From contig JAEWJH010000106.1 in NCBI GenBank assembly GCA_023386635.1, forward strand, positions 33,166 to 97,165: a stretch of DNA of 64,000 nucleotides, in the 5' to 3' direction. The position numbers and the translations under genes were made by a program. How positions within the stretch are numbered: the stretch's first letter is position 1; each line of letters opens with the position of its first letter. This DNA is from Pseudomonadota bacterium. Lineage in GTDB: Bacteria; Pseudomonadota; Alphaproteobacteria; Rhizobiales; Xanthobacteraceae. The notes under the pieces are model-generated. The model had not been told where the DNA came from. It made no database searches and worked only from the letters and a program-made list of their open reading frames with translations. Shown here one piece after another: positions 50,517 to 59,422 of this stretch.

Positions 50517-51476
50517 ATGGCGACTGTCAACCTCCGGGCGCGGCATCTCTCGGTCTTTGCCGCGGTCGCGCGCAGCGGCAGCATGCAGCGCGCTGCCGTC
50601 GATGTGCACCTGACGCAGCCGGCCGTCAGCAAGCTGATCGCCGAACTGGAAGCGATGTTCGGCGCGTCGCTGTTCGTGCGCAGCAAGCGCGGCGTCAGCC
50701 TTACCGAATGCGGCCAGGCTCTGCTCGCCGGTGCGCAGACCGTGCTCAACGATCTGGCCGATACCGAGAAGACCATCGCCGCGATCTCGGCCGGTCTGAT
50801 CGGCCGCATCCGCATCGGCGTGCTGCCGGTGGCCGAGGCGCGCCTGCTGCCGAGCGCGCTGTTGACGTTGCGGCGTCGCGCGCCCGGCGTGCGGGTGCGG
50901 ATCGAGGAGGGCAGCCGCACCTTTCTCCTGAGCGCGCTGCTGCGCGGCGAACTCGATTGCGTTATCGGCCGGCTGCATCATCGCGCGGCGGAAGATGACG
51001 TGGTGCACGTGCCTTTGCTGGAATTGCCGATCTGCGTGATCTGCGCGCCGTCGCATCCGCTGGCGCGCGCCCGCCGCGTCACCTTCCGCGACCTCGCCGC
51101 TTATCCGTGGATCCTGCCGCAGGAAGGCGCGCCGATCCGTGCGATCATTGAACGCGAATTTGCGGCGGCAGGGCTGATGCCGCCGGTCCCGGCGGTGGAG
51201 TCGACCTCGATCCGGCTCAATCACGCACTGACGGCGGACACCGATCTGATCGGCGTAATGACGGCCGACGCGGCCCTGGCTTATGCCAAAGCGGGCGATC
51301 TGGCGCGCTTGCCGGTGACGATCGGCACGCCGCTGCCCGCCGTCGGCGTCATGTTGCGCAAGGGCACGCCATCGCACGCGCTGTCGTTGTTTATCGATAT
51401 TTTGCGCGTAGGGATCGCCGCCCAGCCTCCTCAACGACCGGCATCAAAAAACCCCGCCGTTTCCGGCGGGGTTTGA
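50517..51476 (+). CDS. LysR-family transcriptional regulator
   Basis: A 319-residue LysR protein: N-terminal HTH (RHLSVFAAVARSGSMQRAAVDVHLTQPAVSKLIAELEAMFGASLFVRSKRG) and a C-terminal effector domain. It is divergent from the hydrolase/binding-protein operon and probably regulates it. The last codons run through a terminator hairpin (51446-51474), with the stop TGA inside the trailing T-run side. Confidence 0.9.
   Translation: MATVNLRARHLSVFAAVARSGSMQRAAVDVHLTQPAVSKLIAELEAMFGASLFVRSKRGVSLTECGQALLAGAQTVLNDLADTEKTIAAISAGLIGRIRIGVLPVAEARLLPSALLTLRRRAPGVRVRIEEGSRTFLLSALLRGELDCVIGRLHHRAAEDDVVHVPLLELPICVICAPSHPLARARRVTFRDLAAYPWILPQEGAPIRAIIEREFAAAGLMPPVPAVESTSIRLNHALTADTDLIGVMTADAALAYAKAGDLARLPVTIGTPLPAVGVMLRKGTPSHALSLFIDILRVGIAAQPPQRPASKNPAVSGGV
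51446..51474 (+). terminator. Rho-independent terminator overlapping the LysR stop
   Basis: AAAACCCCGCCG-TTTC-CGGCGGGGTTT: an 8-bp GC stem flanked by A and T runs on both strands, so it can also terminate minus-strand transcripts of ctrA. It is inside the last codons of the LysR gene. Confidence 0.65.
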
Positions 51477-51568
51477 GGTGGGAGGACGAGCCGACGAGGC
51501 CCAGTCAAGATGACGCAGACGCAACGAACACGGGGAAGGGGACCCGTTGGTGCGAATGCCCCGCCGCG

Positions 51569-52270
51569 TCAGGCGGGAATGCGTGCCTCGTCGTCGGACG
51601 GCTCGCGCAGCACATAGCCGCGGCCCCAGACGGTCTCGATGTAATTCTTGCCGCTCGACGCATTCGCCAGCTTCTTGCGCAGCTTGCAGATGAACACGTC
51701 GATGATCTTGAGTTCCGGCTCGTCCATGCCGCCGTAGAGATGATTGAGGAACATCTCCTTGGTCAGCGTGGTGCCCTTGCGGAGCGAGAGCAGCTCCAGC
51801 ATCTGGTATTCCTTGCCGGTCAGATGCACGCGGGCGCCGTTCACCTCGACGGTTTTGGTGTCGAGATTGACGATCAGATCGCCGGTGTTGATGACAGACT
51901 GGGCATGCCCCTTCGAGCGCCGCACGATCGCGTGGATGCGGGCGATCAGCTCGTCCTTGTGGAACGGCTTGGTCATGTAGTCGTCGGCACCGAAGCCCAG
52001 ACCGCGCACCTTGTCCTCGATGCCGGCGAGGCCGGAGAGGATCAGGATCGGCGTCTTGACCTTGGAAACCCGGAGCGCCCGCAAGACCTCGTAACCCGAC
52101 ATATCGGGGAGGTTCAGGTCGAGCAGGATGATGTCGTAGTCATAGAGTTTGCCAAGGTCGACGCCTTCCTCACCGAGGTCGGTCGTGTAGACGTTGAAAC
52201 TCTCGGATTTCAGCATCAGCTCAATGGATTGAGCTGTGGCGCTGTCGTCCTCAATCAGCAAAACGCGCAT
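51569..52270 (-). CDS. ctrA: Cell-cycle master regulator CtrA
   Basis: A 233-residue OmpR-class response regulator matching CtrA along its length. The receiver has D51 (IILLDLNLPDMSGYEV), and the DNA-binding domain contains the CtrA-type LTGKEYQMLELLSLRKGTTLTKEMFLNHLYGGMDEPELKIIDVFICKLRKKL. The C-terminus (DDEARIPA) ends in Ala, unlike the AA end needed for ClpXP in Caulobacter. It controls division, motility and chromosome replication and is phosphorylated through ChpT (41830-42516). Divergent from fliI, a known arrangement. Confidence 0.95.
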   Translation of the reverse strand: MRVLLIEDDSATAQSIELMLKSESFNVYTTDLGEEGVDLGKLYDYDIILLDLNLPDMSGYEVLRALRVSKVKTPILILSGLAGIEDKVRGLGFGADDYMTKPFHKDELIARIHAIVRRSKGHAQSVINTGDLIVNLDTKTVEVNGARVHLTGKEYQMLELLSLRKGTTLTKEMFLNHLYGGMDEPELKIIDVFICKLRKKLANASSGKNYIETVWGRGYVLREPSDDEARIPA

Positions 52271-52684
52271 GCCAGTCCCCTTCCTCGCCGTTCTGGGCTC
52301 AAGGTCGGCACGCCGCAGCGGCGGCCTTCAGAAACGCTTTGGGACAAACCGATTCGGACGCTACCGGCGCATGGTTAACAAAACCTGATTCTCCGGCGCA
52401 AGCATTTCCTGGCGAATTCAAGGCGAATCGCCGTAAGATGTTGCTGGAGACCGATTTTCTGGTCGCGCTGTAGCTCATGATCCACATTAAGAAACGGCCT
52501 CAACCGATTCTCATGACTCGCCCCTTCGGAACAGGCGGGGCGAGCGCAAGCCTGTCGTCCCTCAACGGTGAGCTAATTCTTAACGACGCGGGTAAACATG
52601 CGGTTAACGCGGGCACATGTCGGGTAACGATAAGCGAGTGTGAAGATCGCGCGGCGACCGCCGCACCATGAAAGCTCTTCGCCC
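52271..52684. promoter_or_regulatory. ctrA-fliI divergent regulatory region with GANTC cluster
   Basis: The 414 bases between two cell-cycle/flagellar genes hold no gene. GANTC sites (methylated by CcrM) occur at 52351-52355, 52387-52391, 52425-52429, 52506-52510 and 52515-52519, five in 169 bases. This matches ctrA promoters regulated by GcrA and CcrM in Caulobacter. The region also contains several TTAAC half-sites, one near-complete CtrA box at 52593-52608. Confidence 0.6.
52593..52608 (+). promoter_or_regulatory. Candidate CtrA box before fliI
   Basis: TAAA-CATGCGG-TTAAC differs by one base from the CtrA consensus TTAA-N7-TTAAC and lies 77 bases before the fliI start. Seen by eye. Confidence 0.4.
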
Positions 52685-54013
52685 ATGAAGGCGCTCGCCG
52701 AGCAGATCCGCGATATCGACGACCGCGAAACCTATGGTCGTGTCGCCGCCGTGCGCGGTCTCATGGTTGAGGTCGCGGGCCCGATCCACGCCATGTCGGT
52801 CGGGGCGCGGCTGATGATCGAAACCGCCCCCGGCCGCACCATTCCGGCCGAAGTCGTCGGCTTCACCGGTTCCAATGCCTTGCTGATGCCGTTCGCTGAC
52901 CTCGACGGCGTGCGCCGAGGCTGCCGCGCCATCGTCTCCGGCACCGCCAGCACGGTGCGGCCGTCCGAAGGCTGGCTCGGCCGTGTCGTCAATGCCATGG
53001 GCGAGCCGATCGACGGCAAGGGACCGTTGCCGCCGGGGCTCGCACCGTATCCCTTCCGCAATGCGCCGCCGGCGGCGCACAAGCGTGCGCGTGTCGGCGC
53101 GCCGCTCGATCTCGGCGTGCGCGCGCTCAATACCTTCCTGACGGTGTGCCGCGGGCAGCGCATGGGCATCTTCGCCGGCTCCGGCGTCGGCAAGTCGGTG
53201 CTGATGTCGATGCTGGCGCGCAATGTCTCCGCCGACGTGTCGGTGATCGGTCTGATCGGCGAACGCGGCCGCGAGGTGCAGGAGTTTCTGCAGGACGATC
53301 TCGGCGAGGAGGGGCTCGCGCGCTCCGTCGTCGTCGTCTCCACCTCCGACGAGCCGGCCCTGATGCGGCGGCAGGCGGCTTATCTGACGCTGTCGATCGG
53401 CGAATATTTCCGCGACGTCGGCAAGGACGTTCTAGTGATGATGGACTCGGTCACGCGATTTGCGATGGCGCAGCGCGAGATCGGCCTGTCCACCGGCGAG
53501 CCGCCGACCGCCAAAGGCTATACGCCGACCGTGTTCACCGAACTGCCGCGGCTGCTGGAGCGGGCCGGGCCGGGACCGCAGGGCGGCGGCACCATCACCG
53601 GCATCTTCAGCGTGCTGGTCGATGGCGACGATCACAACGAGCCGGTCGCCGACGCCGTGCGCGGCATCCTCGACGGTCACATTGTTATGGAGCGCGCCAT
53701 CGCCGAGCGAGGGCGCTATCCGGCGGTGAACATTCTCAAATCCATCTCCCGCACCATGCCGCGGGCCTGCGATCCGGCGTATCTGCCGGTGGTGATGCGG
53801 GCCAAGCAGGTGATGGCGACCTATTCGGACATGGAGGAGCTGATCCGGCTCGGCGCCTACCGGCCGGGCTCCAGCGCCGAGGTCGACGAGGCGATCGGCT
53901 TCAACAAGCCGCTGGAGGACTTCCTGAGGCAGGGGAAGGGGGAGGCGACCACCATGGCCGACGCTTATGCCCGGCTGGAGCAGATCATGGCCGCGGGTAT
54001 TCCCGCACCCTGA
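52685..54013 (+). CDS. fliI: Flagellar export ATPase FliI
   Basis: A 442-residue ATPase of the flagellar type III secretion apparatus. GIFAGSGVGKSVLMSMLAR is the Walker A (residues about 160-178) and VLVMMDSVTRFAMAQREIG the Walker B region. The C-terminal end DAYARLEQIMAAG is typical. A hexamer with FliH and FliJ unfolds and feeds export substrates to FlhA. The start at 52685 is the first ATG with the family's MKALAEQIRDI opening. fliJ lies 147 bases downstream. Confidence 0.95.
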   Translation: MKALAEQIRDIDDRETYGRVAAVRGLMVEVAGPIHAMSVGARLMIETAPGRTIPAEVVGFTGSNALLMPFADLDGVRRGCRAIVSGTASTVRPSEGWLGRVVNAMGEPIDGKGPLPPGLAPYPFRNAPPAAHKRARVGAPLDLGVRALNTFLTVCRGQRMGIFAGSGVGKSVLMSMLARNVSADVSVIGLIGERGREVQEFLQDDLGEEGLARSVVVVSTSDEPALMRRQAAYLTLSIGEYFRDVGKDVLVMMDSVTRFAMAQREIGLSTGEPPTAKGYTPTVFTELPRLLERAGPGPQGGGTITGIFSVLVDGDDHNEPVADAVRGILDGHIVMERAIAERGRYPAVNILKSISRTMPRACDPAYLPVVMRAKQVMATYSDMEELIRLGAYRPGSSAEVDEAIGFNKPLEDFLRQGKGEATTMADAYARLEQIMAAGIPAP

Positions 54014-54160
54014 CCCGGTTTGGGCGCAAAATGGCCGTTTTTGGAAACCGAAAACTAACGTTAGTGCGCCTAGATTGGTCCCCTGAGTGTTGGACCGGTC
54101 CGGCGAGTTCTGCCGCGTGGCCGGTCGTTCGGGCATGAGACTTCGGGGGAGTATGAGTCG

Positions 54161-54577
54161 ATGAAGTCACGCGAAACCCTTATCCGGCTGAAGAAATTCG
54201 CCGTCGATGAAAAGCGGCGCAAGGCCGCCCAGATCGAATCCATGATCGCCGACTTCGACCGTATGGCCGGCGATCTTGAGCGCGAGATCAAGACCGAGCA
54301 GGACCGCGCCAATATCCACGATCCGTCGCACTTCGCCTATCCGACCTATGCAAAGGCGGCGGCGACCCGGCGGGAAAACCTCAAGCGGTCGACCGACGAA
54401 CTGCGCATTCAGCTCGAGGATGCGAAGTCGGCGCTCGCCGAGGCGTTCGAGGAGTTGAAGAAGGTCGAGATGCTGGATCAGCGCGACCAAGCCCGCGAAC
54501 TGGCGGAAGCCAACAGCCGCGAACAGGCCGAACTCGACTCGATCGGCGCCATGCGTTTCCACGCGGTTCGCGCCTGA
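54161..54577 (+). CDS. fliJ: Flagellar export protein FliJ
   Basis: A 138-residue antiparallel coiled coil (LIRLKKFAVDEKRRKAAQIESMIADFDRMAGDLEREIKTEQ, then the returning helix), as expected for FliJ, the stalk of the export ATPase. It follows fliI in the same direction. Its identity rests on length, coiled coil and position. Confidence 0.8.
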   Translation: MKSRETLIRLKKFAVDEKRRKAAQIESMIADFDRMAGDLEREIKTEQDRANIHDPSHFAYPTYAKAAATRRENLKRSTDELRIQLEDAKSALAEAFEELKKVEMLDQRDQARELAEANSREQAELDSIGAMRFHAVRA

Positions 54578-54596
54578 CCCGCTTTCGCTCTCCTTG

Positions 54597-54625
54597 AAAA
54601 AAAAGCGCCCGGCCAGGCCGGGCGC
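54597..54625 (-). terminator. Terminator for the small membrane gene
   Basis: GCGCCCGGCC-A-GGCCGGGCGC is a 10-bp GC stem (54605-54625) followed on the minus strand by eight T. It ends the gene at 54665-54880, and the stem can also slow + strand read-through from fliJ. Confidence 0.75.
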
Positions 54626-54664
54626 ATCAAGGAGGGAGGTAAAACGAAATCGGACTCTGTAACG

Positions 54665-54880
54665 TCAGCGGATGACGGTGGTTCCGCTGGTCGAATAATT
54701 CACCGGCGCGCCGGCCTTCAGGGCCGGGCCGCGCGCCTGCTGCGACACCAGCACGTCAGTGCCCAAGTCGACATCGCGCGCGGCAATGCCGACACCGGCC
54801 ACCATGGTCGCGGCGACCAGAGCGACCACGACGATCTTGAGATGCGTCGTGCGATCGGCGGTGTAGAGCGAAGAATTCAT
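54665..54880 (-). CDS. Small membrane-anchored protein (71 aa)
   Basis: A 71-residue protein with an N-terminal hydrophobic helix (HLKIVVVALVAATMVAGVGIAA), starting at an ATG behind GGAGGACG. The rest is a short polar periplasmic or external tail. No family recognised. The strong terminator after it suggests a highly expressed small transcript. Confidence 0.65.
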   Translation of the reverse strand: MNSSLYTADRTTHLKIVVVALVAATMVAGVGIAARDVDLGTDVLVSQQARGPALKAGAPVNYSTSGTTVIR

Positions 54881-55033
54881 CGCGACGTCCTCCCGTGTGC
54901 TAATCGTTTGTCGCAACGACCGGAGCTTCGGTTCATTTGTCATGAACCCAACGTGGGGACGCGGTGATAGGTTCCCAAGAGGCCTTCAACCAACCGTGAG
55001 GACCTCGCGAGATTGTAGGAATTGCTCGATTTT

Positions 55034-57154
55034 TCAGATAGTTGAGACGGTCTTCAGGCGGACGCGCGGGTGGATTTCGGCCTGTCCGACCACCGGAGTC
55101 TGCGCCCGGAAGCGCTCGACGATGCTGCGCACGAACGGCCGGATCGCCGACGAGGAAACCAGAACCGGCGCTTCGCCTTCGCGCGCCGCCGCCTCGAATC
55201 TCTCGCGCACGAGGGTGATGAATTCCGACAAGCGCGACGGCTGCATCGCCAGATGCCGTTCGTCGCCCTGGCCGACGATGGCGTCGGCGAAGTGCTGCTC
55301 CCATTTCGCCGACAGCGCGATCAGCGGCAGATAGCCGGACGGCGTCGAATACTGCGCGCAGATCTGGCGCGCGAGCCGCACGCGCACGTGCTCGGCGATC
55401 GAAGCGGGATTGCGCGTGACCGACAGCGCATCGGCGATGGCTTCGAGGATCGTCGACAGATCGCGGATCGAGACGCGCTCGGTGAGCAGCGTCTGCAACA
55501 CGCGCTGGATGCCGGAGATGGTGATGAGGCCGGGGACGATATCCTTGAGAAGCTCGCCCTGTTCTTTCGGCAGTTCCTTGGTGAGCTTCTGCACCTCGCC
55601 GTAGGACAGCAGCTCCGACATGTTCGATTTGAGCAGTTCGGTGAGATGCGTCGACAGCACGGTGGCGGCATCGACCACGGTGTAACCCTTGATCGAGGCT
55701 TCTTCCTTGTGATTGGCGTCGATCCAGGTGGCGGGCAGGCCGAAGGTCGGCTCGGTGGTGTGCGTGCCCGGCAGCAGCACCTGGCCGCCGGCCGGGTCCA
55801 TCACCATGAACTGGCCCGGCCAGATCTGGCCGGAGCCGGCTTCGACTTCCTTGATCTTGATCGAATAGGTGTTTGGATCGAGCTGGACGTTGTCGAGGAT
55901 GCGCACGGCCGGCATCACGAAGCCCATCTCGATGGCGAGCGAGCGGCGCAGCGCCTTGATCTGCTCGGTCAGGCGGTCGTTGCCGTCCGGCGCGTTGATC
56001 AGCGGCAGCAGCGCGTAGCCGATCTCGATCTTGAGATCGTCGATCTTGAGCGCGGTGGAGATCGGCTCCTCCGCCGGAGCGGCGGCGGTCGCGGACTTGG
56101 CAGTGGCCGCGCCCGTTTCGGTCGCCGCTTCCACTTTCACCCGCTTGCTCATGGTGTAGGCGAGGGCGCAGGCGCCGCCGCCGAGTCCGAGGAACGGCAG
56201 CATCGGAATTCCGGGCAGCAGCCCCATCACCACCATGACGCCGCCGGCCATGCCGAGCGCCAGCGGATAGCCGGAGAACTGCTTGAACAGCGCCTTGTCG
56301 GCAGCGCCGGAGACGCCAGCCTTGGACACGAGCAGGCCCGCGCCGGTGGACACGATCAGCGCGGGAATTTGCGTGACCAGACCGTCACCCACGGTGAGCA
56401 GCGTGTAGGAACGCACCGCGTCGCCGAAGGTGAGGTTCTGCTGGACCATGCCGATGATCATGCCGCCGATGATGTTGATGAACACGATCAGCAGGCCGGC
56501 AATGGCGTCGCCGCGCACGAATTTCGAGGCGCCGTCCATGGCGCCGAAGAAGCCGCCTTCGTCCTCGAGGACCTTGCGTCGCCGCCGCGCGTCGGTCTCG
56601 TCGATCAGGCCCGCCGACAGGTCGGCGTCGATCGCCATCTGCTTGCCCGGCATCGCGTCGAGGTGGAAGCGCGCCGCGACTTCGGCGATGCGTCCGGAGC
56701 CTTTGGTGATGACCACGAAGTTCACGATCACCAGGATCGCGAACACGATCAGGCCGATCACGAAATTGCCGCCCATCACGAAGTTGCCGAACGCCTCAAT
56801 GACGTGGCCGGCAGCCGAACTGCCTTCGTGACCATGCGACAGAATGAGGCGGGTCGACGCCAGGTTGAGCGACAACCGCAGCATCGTCGAGATCAGCAGC
56901 ACCGTCGGGAACGAGGAGAATTCCAGCGGCGTGTGGATGAACAGCGCCGTCATCAGAATCAGCACCGACAGGATGATCGAGATCGCCAGCGCGAGGTCGA
57001 GCAGCAGCGGTGGCAGCGGCAGGATCAGGACCACCAGGATGGTCAGGACGCCGATCGCCAATGCGAGATCGCCGCGCTTGAGCAGCGCACTCAGATCGCC
57101 CATTGCCGGGAGCTTGAAGCCCCCGTCCGATTGTCCCGCGGTAACGTCGCTCAT
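55034..57154 (-). CDS. flhA: Flagellar export gate protein FlhA
   Basis: A 706-residue protein. About 8 membrane helices lie in the first 340 residues (for example LALAIGVLTILVVLILPLPPLLLDLALAISIILSVLILMTALF). The FHIPEP-type signature (GRIAEVAARFHLDAMPGKQMAIDADLSAG) falls near residue 150, and the remainder is the cytoplasmic ring (QFMVMDPAGGQVLLPGT and QRVLQTLLTERVSIRDLSTILEAI). It is the main gate for export substrates. A CtrA-like box lies 150 bases upstream (57306-57321). Confidence 0.95.
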   Translation of the reverse strand: MSDVTAGQSDGGFKLPAMGDLSALLKRGDLALAIGVLTILVVLILPLPPLLLDLALAISIILSVLILMTALFIHTPLEFSSFPTVLLISTMLRLSLNLASTRLILSHGHEGSSAAGHVIEAFGNFVMGGNFVIGLIVFAILVIVNFVVITKGSGRIAEVAARFHLDAMPGKQMAIDADLSAGLIDETDARRRRKVLEDEGGFFGAMDGASKFVRGDAIAGLLIVFINIIGGMIIGMVQQNLTFGDAVRSYTLLTVGDGLVTQIPALIVSTGAGLLVSKAGVSGAADKALFKQFSGYPLALGMAGGVMVVMGLLPGIPMLPFLGLGGGACALAYTMSKRVKVEAATETGAATAKSATAAAPAEEPISTALKIDDLKIEIGYALLPLINAPDGNDRLTEQIKALRRSLAIEMGFVMPAVRILDNVQLDPNTYSIKIKEVEAGSGQIWPGQFMVMDPAGGQVLLPGTHTTEPTFGLPATWIDANHKEEASIKGYTVVDAATVLSTHLTELLKSNMSELLSYGEVQKLTKELPKEQGELLKDIVPGLITISGIQRVLQTLLTERVSIRDLSTILEAIADALSVTRNPASIAEHVRVRLARQICAQYSTPSGYLPLIALSAKWEQHFADAIVGQGDERHLAMQPSRLSEFITLVRERFEAAAREGEAPVLVSSSAIRPFVRSIVERFRAQTPVVGQAEIHPRVRLKTVSTI

Positions 57155-57305
57155 TCTGCCTGGAAGCCCCGAACTCCAAATCGTCGATTTGGAGCGCCAA
57201 TCCGGATCGCGGACGCGAAATAACTAGGTCAGAGGCACCCGTTGAGCGGATACCCGGGAATCAACTGCAACTTCCCAACCCCAGGCAATTTTTGCCCGGT
57301 GTATG

Positions 57306-57321
57306 GTTAGCGGCTGGTTAA
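57306..57321 (-). promoter_or_regulatory. Candidate CtrA box upstream of flhA
   Basis: On the minus strand TTAA-CCAGCCG-CTAAC, one mismatch from TTAA-N7-TTAAC, about 150 bases upstream of flhA. The remaining gap to 57437 holds GC-rich sequence with no gene. Confidence 0.45.
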
Positions 57322-57437
57322 TTTTTTGGGCGGACGACAGCGGGACTCCCCGCGCCAGCGAGCGGGGACAGGCTGCCCGGAGAGTTTCCCGCTGCGCCGC
57401 CGCGCCGGGATGACCGGCGCGACGGAAAGCGCCGGGA

Positions 57438-58043
57438 TCAGCCCGGCAGCATCACGGTGTCGATCACATGGATGATGCCGTTGGACTGGTTGACGTTGGC
57501 GATGGTGACCTTGGCCTTGTCACCCTTCGCGTCGGTCACGGTCAGCATGTTGCCGGACTGGGTGACGGTCAGGTCATCGCCCTCGACGGTCTTCAGCATG
57601 GCCTTGCCGCCGCCCTTCTTCACCGCCTCCATCAGATCCTTGGCGCTCATTTTACCTGCGACCACGTGATAGGTGAGCACTGCCTTCAGCTTGTCCTTGT
57701 TCTCGGGCTTGAGCAGCGTATCGACGGTGCCGGCCGGCAACTTCTTGAACGCCTCGTTGGTCGGAGCGAACACTGTGAACGGTCCGGGGCCGGACAGCGT
57801 ATCGACCAGACCCGCAGCCTTCACCGCCGCCACCAGCGTGGTGTGGTCTTTCGAATTGACCGCGTTCTGCACGATGTTCTTGTTCGAATACATCGGTGCG
57901 CCGCCAACCGTCACCGGCTTGGCGCTCTCGCTCTTCATCATGTCGCTTTTCATCGCGTCATTTTTCATCTGCGCGATGGCGGGGGCTGCGGCGAGCGTCA
58001 TGGCCATCAGCGCGCTACCGGCCAACAAATGGATTTTCTTCAT
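57438..58043 (-). CDS. Secreted fasciclin-domain protein
   Basis: A 201-residue protein with a signal peptide (MKKIHLLAGSALMAMTLAAAPAIA) and a Met/Lys/Ser-rich spacer before one fasciclin domain (NIVQNAVNSKDHTTLVAAVKAAGLVDTLSGPGPFTVFAPTNEAFKKLP, then VLTYHVVAG and GIIHVIDTVMLPG). It follows the ECF sigma/anti-sigma pair on the same strand, the position of the SigK-controlled fasciclin-type MPT70/MPT83 of mycobacteria. Possibly under that sigma. Confidence 0.85.
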   Translation of the reverse strand: MKKIHLLAGSALMAMTLAAAPAIAQMKNDAMKSDMMKSESAKPVTVGGAPMYSNKNIVQNAVNSKDHTTLVAAVKAAGLVDTLSGPGPFTVFAPTNEAFKKLPAGTVDTLLKPENKDKLKAVLTYHVVAGKMSAKDLMEAVKKGGGKAMLKTVEGDDLTVTQSGNMLTVTDAKGDKAKVTIANVNQSNGIIHVIDTVMLPG

Positions 58044-58131
58044 GGATATCCTCCGTAACTCGTTGATGTGATCTTGCGATCGGTACATCGGAGTTACGAA
58101 GTGATGGCCGCAGCGGACGCTGGCGGTGTTG

Positions 58132-58848
58132 TCACAGGCTCGTGAGCTTGCCCTGCGCGACCACGGGGCCGGTCGGAGCACCGCTCGGCGAGCCGCCCGG
58201 TGGTTCGATCGTGACGGCGAGCGACGCATTGGTATTGGTATGCGCGCGCAGTTTGCCCGGGATGGTAATCGTCACCGCGCGATCGGCGCTCAAAAGACCG
58301 AGTGCATGCGGCGCATTGCCTGGGACGATCAGCCACAGTTCGGGCACACGGTCAGGGACTGCGGCGAAAGCGGCCGGAGAAATCACCATCTGGCCGCGTT
58401 CCGCGTCCACGGTGGCGATGAAGTGGCGATGACCGCCGCCATCGATCGACGCCGTGAGCGGCAGCGGTGCGGGCGCCCGCAGCATAATGAACAGCGCGGC
58501 GACGCTGGCGGCGGCGAGGGCGGTCGTGCCGGCCGCGAGCCCGCGCCAGAACGTCAGGCCGTTCCACCATCCCGCGCCCGTCTGCGAAGCGGAGCGTCGC
58601 GCCGAAGAACCCTGGATCGCGTCCAGTATCCTTTCCCAGACCTGCGGCGGGGGCGGTACGGATTCCACCGTATTGGCCCACGGCAGCAGGCGGTTCTCCC
58701 AATCGTCGACGGCGCGCGCGAAGAACGCGTCGCGCACGATGCGGCGTTCGGCGGCGGCGCGCTCGTCCGCGCTCAACACGCCGAGCACATATTCGGCGGC
58801 GAGCAGGTCGGAGTCGGGAACTCCGCTATGGGTGTCGACGTCGCTCAT
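58132..58848 (-). CDS. Anti-sigma factor, RskA-like
   Basis: A 238-residue regulator. A short N-terminal anti-sigma domain (SDLLAAEYVLGVLSADERAAAERRIVRDAFFARAVDDWENRL) is followed by one membrane helix (about residues 105-125, LAAGTTALAAASVAALFIML). The periplasmic part is an RskA-type domain (HFIATVDAERGQMVISPAAFAAVPDRVPELWLIVPG). It holds the ECF sigma factor inactive until a signal cleaves or releases it. Start and sigma stop share bases (TGATG). Confidence 0.85.
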   Translation of the reverse strand: MSDVDTHSGVPDSDLLAAEYVLGVLSADERAAAERRIVRDAFFARAVDDWENRLLPWANTVESVPPPPQVWERILDAIQGSSARRSASQTGAGWWNGLTFWRGLAAGTTALAAASVAALFIMLRAPAPLPLTASIDGGGHRHFIATVDAERGQMVISPAAFAAVPDRVPELWLIVPGNAPHALGLLSADRAVTITIPGKLRAHTNTNASLAVTIEPPGGSPSGAPTGPVVAQGKLTSL

Positions 58849-59402
58849 CAGCCCAGGCACGCCTTCAGTTTCAGCATCGCGCGTCGGATCCAGCTTTTCA
58901 TGGTGCCGAGCGGGACGCTCATCCGCTGCGCGAGATCGTCATAGGTCGAGCCGTCGAAGAAAGCGCTGCGCAACGCCTTCTGCTCATGCTCGGCGAGACC
59001 GTCCAGACAGTGGTGCAGGCGTTGGGTCACCTCCGCCTGTTCGAGCGCATCGTCAGCGAGCGGTCGCCCATCGGGAACTTCCGCCGCCAGATCGAGCGGG
59101 GCGCCGGTTCGCGATGCGCCGCGCACGCGAATCCGGTCGATGGCCTTGTTCCGGGCGATCGCGATCAGCCAGGTCATCGGGCTGGCCTTTGCCGGATCGA
59201 AGCTCGCTGCCTTGCGCCAGACCAACAGGTAGACCTCCTGCAGGACGTCCTCCGCTTCTTCGCGTTCCCTGCAGATACGCAGGCAGACGCCAAAAAGCTT
59301 CGCGGAGGTCAGCCGATAGGTGGTCTGAAGGGCCCCGCGGTCGCCGGTTGCGACGCGCGCCAGTGCATCCGCCAGTAATTTGCGGTTGGCCTCGAGATTC
59401 AT
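58848..59402 (-). CDS. ECF sigma factor (SigK-like)
   Basis: A 184-residue RNA polymerase sigma factor with region 2 (LFGVCLRICREREEAEDVLQEVYLLVWRKA and the following WLIAIARNKAIDRIRVR) and region 4 (ALRSAFFDGSTYDDLAQRMSVPLGTMKSWIRRAMLKL). The first gene of the sigma/anti-sigma/fasciclin operon. SigK-RskA groups sense cell-envelope or redox signals. Confidence 0.9.
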   Translation of the reverse strand: MNLEANRKLLADALARVATGDRGALQTTYRLTSAKLFGVCLRICREREEAEDVLQEVYLLVWRKAASFDPAKASPMTWLIAIARNKAIDRIRVRGASRTGAPLDLAAEVPDGRPLADDALEQAEVTQRLHHCLDGLAEHEQKALRSAFFDGSTYDDLAQRMSVPLGTMKSWIRRAMLKLKACLG

Positions 59403-59422
59403 GGGAGAGATATGGCCGAAAG

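Noticed and set aside
55070..57223. Long + strand open frame antisense to flhA (717 codons)
   Set aside because: An effect of high GC in the antisense frame of flhA; composition is His/Arg/Gly-rich with no domain.
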